Assembly: GCF_013459645.1 (NCBI RefSeq)
Contig: NZ_CP054861.1
Span: 3,770,001-3,834,000, forward strand
DNA from: Martelella sp. NC20
Lineage (GTDB): Bacteria; Pseudomonadota; Alphaproteobacteria; Rhizobiales; Rhizobiaceae
Direction of reading: 5' to 3'
DNA length: 64,000 nucleotides
Made by a program: the position numbers and the translations under genes. This document shows positions 59,107 to 64,000 of this stretch, in pieces. The notes under the pieces are model-generated. The model saw only the letters and a list, made by a program, of their open reading frames with translations, made no database searches and had not been told where the DNA came from. The stretch's first letter is position 1, and the number at the start of each line of letters is the position of its first letter.

Positions 59107-61032
59107 ATGCTGACCTTTTCAAAATCTGCCGGATATTTCGCGGCCCGGGTTGTTTTCGTCATCATGCTGACCGCAATCCTTCAGCTCCATTCCGCCTTCG
59201 CGCAGGAGCTCGATGAGGAGAAAACCTCGTCCGAGCTGGTCCAGGAGATATTCCAGGATGCCCAGGGAAACGCCGGACTGAAAGCGCGCTATGAGCGGCT
59301 GGTGACAAACCCGATTTCACCGCCCGACACCCGCAGCCCGCGGGCGACGCTCGAAAGCTTCCTGGTGATCATGCAGACGGCCAGCGAACTCTGGCTTGAG
59401 GTGCGCGACAGCTATTTCGATGGCGACACGTTCTTCATGACCCGCGCCCAGCGCGATCAGCTTGTTCTGGTGCAGTCGCTTCTCGAAAAGGCGGCGCGGA
59501 CGTTCGATCTTTCGGCGATACCGGCCGCGTCGCGGCAGCGCGCAAGTATCGAAACGGTGCTGCAGCTTCAGGAGGTTTTCGACCGGATCTACCTTCCGCC
59601 GGTAGACGAAATACCCGGCCTTGCCGCAGGCGCCTTCGTCCTGTCGGACTCCGAGGAAGGCACGCTCCCCGCGAAATGGATCATTCCCGGCACCAGCCTG
59701 ACGATCGCGCGCCAGAAGGAAGGCCCGCGCGAGGGTGAATATCTTTTCGCCCAGGGCACGATCAACCAGATCGCCGATGATTATGAAGAGGTCAAAGCCC
59801 TGCCGATGATCGCCGATAGCGGCGAGGACCTCTACCAGTATTACATATACACCCCCGGCAACCTGGTCGCGCCCCACTGGTATGAATTTATTCTGGAAGG
59901 CCCCTACTGGCTGCGATACCAGTTTGGCAACCAGGCCTATTGGCAATGGTTGGGACTGGGGCTGATCGTCGTCATATCCATGGCCGGCCTGATCAGCTAC
60001 AGCCGCTGGAATGCACGGCGGGCGGTCCCGCTGGATCCCGCCAGACGGCAGACGCGCCGCATTGTCGCGCCCTTGCTGATCATCGTGATGGCAAACATCA
60101 TCCGGTTCCTCATCGAGGAGCAGATCAATATCACCGGCGACCTGCTGCAGATTACCACTGCCGCTTTGAGCGCCGTCATATGGACAGTCTCGGCGTGGTT
60201 CACATACCAGCTTCTGCAGATCCTCTATATGTGGACCATCCGCAACCCCGCGCTCAGCAATGCCACGCTCGATGCCAGCCTGCTGCGCACCGGCTTTCAG
60301 GTGATGTCCTTCATCGTGGCGATTGTCGTGCTCGGCTATGGCGCCACGCAGATCGGCATTCCGATCTACGGCGTCGTCGCCGGTCTCGGCGTCGGCGGTC
60401 TGGCGATCGCCCTCGCCGCCCAGCCGACGCTTGAGAATTTCATCAGCGGCGTGCTGCTCTACGCCGACCGGATCGTGAGGGTCGGCGATTTCTTCCAGTT
60501 CGACGATACCGCCGGCACGGTGGAGGAAATCGGAATCCGCTCGACCCGCATCCGCGCCCTTGACCGCACCCTCATCATCGTCGCCAACGCCGATCTGGTG
60601 AAACGCAAGATCACCAATTACAGCCGGCGCGACGTGTTCCTGTTCCGTCACAAGATCGGCCTCAGATACCAGACCGACGCCGACACGCTGAACCGGGTGA
60701 TGGAGGATATGCGCGCGCTGCTGTCATCCCATGACAGCGTGCTGGAAGCGCCCCAACGTGTCCGCTTGGTGGAATATGGCGAATCGGCCGTGCTGATCGA
60801 CATCTACGCCAATATCTCGTCGTCTGACATCAATGTTTTCCTGGAGGTGCAGGAGGAATTGCTGCTCGCGATCCGGGACATCGTCGAACGCAATGGCTCC
60901 AGCTTCGCCTACCCCTCCTCCACCCTCTATCTGGCGCGCGACAACTACGGGGAACACAAGCCGGATACAGCCGTTCTCCCCAATGAGAAGCAGGACACGA
61001 AGGACGCACCGCCGGCGGGCAACGAGAGCTAG
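59107..61032 (+). CDS. MscS-family mechanosensitive ion channel protein
   Basis: A 641-residue protein. A Sec signal peptide (R-V-V-F-V-I-M-L-T-A-I-L-Q-L, cleavage near AFA-QE) precedes a periplasmic domain of about 240 residues. Several helices follow (W-Q-W-L-G-L-G-L-I-V-V-I-S-M-A-G-L; L-L-I-I-V-M-A-N-I-I; further ones) and the pore-lining TM3 pattern G-I-P-I-Y-G-V-V-A-G-L-G-V-G-G-L-A-I-A-L with the cytosolic beta domain (V-G-D-F-F-Q-F-D-D-T-A-G-T-V-E-E-I-G). The ATG at 59107 follows GGGGGG. It belongs to the larger YbdG/YnaI-like channels rather than the small MscS. It protects against osmotic down-shock. Confidence 0.92.
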   Translation: MLTFSKSAGYFAARVVFVIMLTAILQLHSAFAQELDEEKTSSELVQEIFQDAQGNAGLKARYERLVTNPISPPDTRSPRATLESFLVIMQTASELWLEVRDSYFDGDTFFMTRAQRDQLVLVQSLLEKAARTFDLSAIPAASRQRASIETVLQLQEVFDRIYLPPVDEIPGLAAGAFVLSDSEEGTLPAKWIIPGTSLTIARQKEGPREGEYLFAQGTINQIADDYEEVKALPMIADSGEDLYQYYIYTPGNLVAPHWYEFILEGPYWLRYQFGNQAYWQWLGLGLIVVISMAGLISYSRWNARRAVPLDPARRQTRRIVAPLLIIVMANIIRFLIEEQINITGDLLQITTAALSAVIWTVSAWFTYQLLQILYMWTIRNPALSNATLDASLLRTGFQVMSFIVAIVVLGYGATQIGIPIYGVVAGLGVGGLAIALAAQPTLENFISGVLLYADRIVRVGDFFQFDDTAGTVEEIGIRSTRIRALDRTLIIVANADLVKRKITNYSRRDVFLFRHKIGLRYQTDADTLNRVMEDMRALLSSHDSVLEAPQRVRLVEYGESAVLIDIYANISSSDINVFLEVQEELLLAIRDIVERNGSSFAYPSSTLYLARDNYGEHKPDTAVLPNEKQDTKDAPPAGNES

Positions 61033-61078
61033 ACCGTTTCCATGATCGGCCCGCTCGCGCTGTGCCAGGGAGATCGCG

Positions 61079-61753
61079 ATGTGGGGTTGGATCAACGATA
61101 ACGCGGCCGCGATCAGCGCCGTTGCAAGCATCGCCACGCTGATGATCTGGGTGATCTACCTTCAGATGCTGTTCAGCGGGTTCCGCGAGGGGCGACGGGC
61201 CAAGATCCTGATCAACCGCGGCGGCAGCCCCACGCTCAATGGTCATTGCCTTGTTGCCAACATGAGCGCCAAGGCGATCTTCATCGACGCCGTGTTGCTC
61301 GATTTCAGCGTGAACGACGAAGCCGGCCGGCGACATTTCAGCTATTCTCTGAGCAACCTCACCTTCGAGGACGACAACGCATCGGATCCGCGCGCCAAAC
61401 TGTTCCAGGGGCCGCTGGCCGCTGCCGAGCATCTCGACCTCGGCACCTTCCGGACATTGATCGAAAGAATGTCGCCGCCGGATTTCGACCGGTTCGAGAC
61501 CATCGAGAGCATCCGCATCACCATCGTGGCAACCTACACCTCGGAGGACCGGCCCGTCGCCGCCGAACGGGTTTTCGACATTATCGGCGAGCGTGATGAA
61601 TTGGTGGTCTCCCCGCGCAGCTACGCCGCAACGCAGTTGCGTAGCCACCGCCAGCGCCGCCGGATCGAAAGGTCGCGGCGAGACCTGCACCAGTCGGAAC
61701 GCGACGGACGTGATAGGTCGGCCAGCGTGGACGCACGGCATAGCATATCCTGA
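61079..61753 (+). CDS. Hypothetical membrane-anchored protein
   Basis: A 224-residue protein I do not recognise. One N-terminal transmembrane helix is clear (A-A-I-S-A-V-A-S-I-A-T-L-M-I-W-V-I-Y-L, about residues 10-28). A soluble domain of about 140 residues follows, rich in beta-strand patterns (I-L-I-N-R-G-G-S-P-T-L-N-G-H-C-L-V-A-N) resembling cytosolic domains of small one-helix proteins. The C-terminal ~35 residues are strongly basic (R-S-H-R-Q-R-R-R-I-E-R-S-R-R), which may bind nucleic acid or anionic lipid. It starts 46 bp after the channel gene on the same strand, so a shared transcript is likely. Confidence 0.75.
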   Translation: MWGWINDNAAAISAVASIATLMIWVIYLQMLFSGFREGRRAKILINRGGSPTLNGHCLVANMSAKAIFIDAVLLDFSVNDEAGRRHFSYSLSNLTFEDDNASDPRAKLFQGPLAAAEHLDLGTFRTLIERMSPPDFDRFETIESIRITIVATYTSEDRPVAAERVFDIIGERDELVVSPRSYAATQLRSHRQRRRIERSRRDLHQSERDGRDRSASVDARHSIS

Positions 61754-61890
61754 CCGCCCGATCCGGTTCACCGGCCGGTTACGCGAGCGACGCAAACTTC
61801 TTTGCTTTTTTTATCGAAAAGGGCTTGGCAAATCACCTCACCATTTGTATTAACCCGCTCACACCGCAGCGCCCCACACGGCGTGAATGT

Positions 61891-61965
61891 TCCCTGGTAG
61901 CTCAGCGGTAGAGCATTCGACTGTTAATCGACAGGTCGTCGGTTCGAATCCGACCCGGGGAGCCA
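61891..61965 (+). tRNA. tRNA-Asn (anticodon GTT)
   Basis: A 75-nt cloverleaf: acceptor TCCCTGG / CCGGGGA, D-arm GCTC-AGCGGTA-GAGC, anticodon loop CTGTTAA (GTT, Asn), T-arm GTCGGTTCGAATCCGAC and an encoded GCCA end. As a GUN tRNA it is a substrate of the Tgt/QueA pathway encoded at 12017-14217. Confidence 0.97.
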
Positions 61966-62275
61966 CTTTACCATCTGCATGATTTTGGTACACGGGCCCT
62001 GAGAATGTTCTTGCGGACGCGGTATTGCGCCAGCCATCTCCGCCGAAAGGCAGTCGAGCCCGAGGTCGCTCCGGGCTTAAAATCTCAATCCGATTATTCG
62101 CATGGTCAGCTCAACGGCGGCATCCGCAAGCACCGCGCCCCGATGGCGCTTGCCCGGAAGCGCGCCGGGGCAAACGAAGCTCAGTCGGGCTCGACACTGA
62201 GCTTCATTGAAATATTCCGCTGTCGGATTGGACGCCGCGCCGCACAAGGGCAGCATTGTGGCCAGATCACGGTCT
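61966..62275. other. Intergenic region after tRNA-Asn
   Basis: A 310-bp stretch with short open frames on both strands that have no recognisable domain. A hairpin AGCCCGAGGTCGCTCCGGGCTT near 62058 lies about 90 bp after the tRNA. There is no integrase and no repeat of the tRNA 3' end, so no sign of an integrated element here. Confidence 0.5.
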
Positions 62276-63670
62276 TCAGCGCTTGCTGGTTTTCTCGTTC
62301 CATTCCGCGCGCGCGCGTTCAATCAGGTCCGGGTCGGAGATCGCCTTGATGCCGGTGGCGGCTATGGCCTTGGCGGCGTGCACCAACGCCTTGTGGGCGG
62401 CCGGGCTCTTGCCCTGGGCAACGACCTGCCAGGTATGGGGATTGGTGCCGATCGCCCAGGCCGGCGTCCAGCACTGCGCTGTGGGGATAGCCCAGCTCAC
62501 GTCGCCGACATCCGTGGAGCCGGCCCGGAAATGGGAGCGCCCCTCGAAGGCTCGAAGGCCCCGGTGCAGCGGCTCTGATCCGTCGACCGGCGTATTCGAT
62601 AGCGCATCGCCCTTGATCTGATAGAGCCGGATACTGCTGTCGATCGCCTCCTGGGAAAACGTCGCCTGAATATCCCTCGCGAACGCCTCATCAGCCTCGT
62701 CAAACGACACGGGGCCGAGCGCGGTCATCTGCTCATGCATCGCCGTTTCGAGCGTGATGTTGGGCAGAAGGCTGTTGGTCGCCTTGCCCAGTTCCAGCTC
62801 GACACTGGTTTCGGTCATCAGGGCTGCCCCTTCCGCAACCTTTTTCACCCGTTCTGCGAGCGCCCGGGCGCCGACGATCTCCGGGGCCCGGATCATGTAG
62901 CGGCCGGCCGCGCGCGCCTGGACGACATTGGCCGCGACGCCGCCGGTTTCGGTGATGGCGTAATGGATCCGGCAATCAGCCGGCATGTGCTCGCGTAGGA
63001 AATTGATGCCGATATTGGTCAGTTCCAGGGCGTCGAGCGCGGAGCGTCCGAGATGGGCGGCGTTGGAGGCGTGCGCCGCGATCCCCTTGAAGCGGATGTC
63101 GTATTCGATCACGGCGAGATTGTTGGTGGAGCGCACGCCGTTGAACGGCGCGGGGTGCCAGGTCAGCGCGAGGTCGACATCGTCGAAGACCCCGGCTTCG
63201 GCCATGATCGTCTTGGCGCCGCCGCCCTCCTCTGCCGGGCAGCCATAGTAGCGCACGGTCGCCTGCAAACCGCATTTTTCGAGATGCCGGGCGAGACCGA
63301 CGGCAGCCAGAAGCGAGCCGGCGCCAAGCAGGTTGTGCCCGCAGCCATGGCCGCTCGCGCCCGGATTTTCGGCTTTCTCCTCGGCAATGCCCGCGATCTG
63401 GTTCATCCCGGCGAGAGCGTCGAATTCGCCGAGGATCGCGATCACCGGCTTGCCGCTGCCATATTCGCCGACAAAGGCGGTCTCGATGCCGACAACGCCG
63501 CGGGTCACCCGAAATCCGAATTTCTCTAGTAGCGCCGCCTGGAGCCGGGCCGACTCGAATTCCTCGAATTTCAGCTCTGCCAGGTCCCATATCCGGTCGG
63601 AGAGTTCGATGAATTCGGGCTTCAATGCCTCGATTTCATCCGCGAGTTGTTCAAGCGCCTGCTGCGTCAT
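62276..63670 (-). CDS. M20-family amidohydrolase (AbgB/p-aminobenzoyl-glutamate hydrolase-like)
   Basis: A 464-residue metallopeptidase-like enzyme from the ATG at 63670, which has an AGGACC Shine-Dalgarno eight bases before it; an ATG 45 bases upstream is in frame but poorer. Metal-binding features are S-G-H-G-C-G-H-N (about residues 105-112), P-A-E-E-G-G-G-A-K (about 141-149), the W-H-P-A-P segment, and I-A-A-H-A-S-N in the lid domain. The start G-E-F-D-A-L and the length match the AbgB-like branch, which cleaves N-acyl or aminobenzoyl-glutamate amides. The gene is followed upstream-to-downstream by nothing on its left and preceded by a solute-binding protein gene (63804 onwards), suggesting uptake and hydrolysis of the same compound. 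Confidence 0.9.
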   Translation of the reverse strand: MTQQALEQLADEIEALKPEFIELSDRIWDLAELKFEEFESARLQAALLEKFGFRVTRGVVGIETAFVGEYGSGKPVIAILGEFDALAGMNQIAGIAEEKAENPGASGHGCGHNLLGAGSLLAAVGLARHLEKCGLQATVRYYGCPAEEGGGAKTIMAEAGVFDDVDLALTWHPAPFNGVRSTNNLAVIEYDIRFKGIAAHASNAAHLGRSALDALELTNIGINFLREHMPADCRIHYAITETGGVAANVVQARAAGRYMIRAPEIVGARALAERVKKVAEGAALMTETSVELELGKATNSLLPNITLETAMHEQMTALGPVSFDEADEAFARDIQATFSQEAIDSSIRLYQIKGDALSNTPVDGSEPLHRGLRAFEGRSHFRAGSTDVGDVSWAIPTAQCWTPAWAIGTNPHTWQVVAQGKSPAAHKALVHAAKAIAATGIKAISDPDLIERARAEWNEKTSKR

Positions 63671-63803
63671 GGGGAAGGTCCTGTTTGCTGCCAAAGCAGC
63701 GGGTTTCGAGGTCATGAAAGGTCGCGCGGCCCATTTCGACGGGCCGCGTGATCATTTGTCCGAAGGGGAAGCCGCGCCGGAAAAACGGCGCGGCGTAATC
63801 GGG

Positions 63804-64000
63804 TCAGTCGACCGAGACTTCCCAGACGCGGGCATTGCCCTGCCAGACGGGCGCACCCTGGAGGCTCTCGGTCGCCGCCCAGATGTCGACCATGTCGTAC
63901 ATGAACAGGCCGGGCATATCCTCAAGCATCAGCGTGTGGAATTCGTCGAAGATCTGCTGACGCTTGTCCTGATCGGTCTCGCGATAGGCGGCGTCGAGCA
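63804..64000 (-). CDS. C-terminal part of a peptide-type ABC transporter solute-binding protein
   Basis: The last 64 codons are inside the window; the rest lies beyond the right edge. The visible sequence includes L-D-A-A-Y-R-E-T-D-Q-D-K-R-Q and D-M-P-G-L-F-M-Y-D, then ends W-Q-G-N-A-R-V-W-E-V-S-V-D. The pattern of a helix (R-x-Q-x-I-F-D-E-F), a D-M-P-x-L-x-L/M-Y strand and a W-x-V end is typical of family-5 solute-binding proteins for peptides or related compounds. It is on the same strand as the M20 amidohydrolase, 133 bp before it, so they may form one uptake-and-hydrolysis operon. Confidence 0.7.
   Translation of the reverse strand, partial: LDAAYRETDQDKRQQIFDEFHTLMLEDMPGLFMYDMVDIWAATESLQGAPVWQGNARVWEVSVD

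Noticed and set aside
62005..62349. Open frames after tRNA-Asn as a possible integrated element
   Set aside because: No integrase, no duplicated tRNA end and no recognisable protein; treated as plain intergenic sequence.

Overview
The window reads as ordinary core chromosome of a high-GC alphaproteobacterium of the Rhizobiales (Hyphomicrobiales), probably Rhizobiaceae-like; the genus cannot be fixed from the sequence alone. The pointers are a BioR-type GntR regulator with TTATCTATAA operators, a GTTC-N7-GTTC SOS box, PopZ (DUF2497), two IalB-family proteins, DUF1127, the cysG-DUF2849-cysI-DUF934-fpr cluster, and several families of rhizobial-type intergenic palindromic repeats. There is no prophage, CRISPR array, intact insertion sequence or conjugation gene.

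Layout. 1-2000: a MerR regulator with the start of a downstream gene, mazG and a nucleoside deaminase, all on the minus strand. 2189-7054: a plus-strand assimilatory sulfite-reduction cluster (siroheme synthase, DUF2849, sulfite reductase hemoprotein, DUF934, ferredoxin-NADP reductase). 7325-10500: a MacB-type efflux operon (adaptor, ATPase, permease). 10739-12024: an IalB-like secreted protein and a P-loop kinase-like protein. 12017-19199: a minus-strand run gyrA, coaD, two cyclophilins, queA, tgt. 19528-24801: marC, then ssb and uvrA diverging from a shared LexA box, and a DUF72 protein. 24952-29068: nnrDE, then the nitrogen genes glnB-glnA and hspQ. 29141-33579: a second IalB protein, an oligopeptide-binding protein, a DsbA-like protein and a methyltransferase. 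33545-41367: mfd, sdhE, recG and a HerA-like ATPase. 41466-49427: ArsR, DUF1127, mntR diverging from mntH, TetR, murI, trmJ, recQ and a VOC protein. 49768-53723: rplM-rpsI, bioR, bioY-DUF1284, a LysE-like gene remnant and an SDR enzyme. 53748-61753: valS, popZ, a divergent Pcm-like methyltransferase, tRNA-Cys, an MscS-type channel and a membrane protein. 61891-64000: tRNA-Asn, an M20 amidohydrolase and the end of a solute-binding protein.

Genes that act together: siroheme synthesis feeds the sulfite reductase and the flavoprotein supplies reduced ferredoxin; PII and glutamine synthetase control ammonium assimilation; QueA and Tgt carry out the queuosine steps; MntR controls MntH; BioR controls biotin uptake; Mfd, RecG, RecQ, UvrA and Ssb are DNA-repair proteins.

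The most unusual signals are: (1) a 211-bp palindromic repeat of a family that is otherwise intergenic here (14310-14534, 39589-39800), lying in frame inside the methyltransferase gene at 33105-33315 with the reading frame open throughout; (2) a Tgt in which three of the four canonical zinc ligands are replaced; (3) small repeat elements whose ends supply the stop codons of neighbouring genes; (4) regulatory sites placed exactly at the bioR, bioY, mntR/mntH, ssb/uvrA and glnB promoters.
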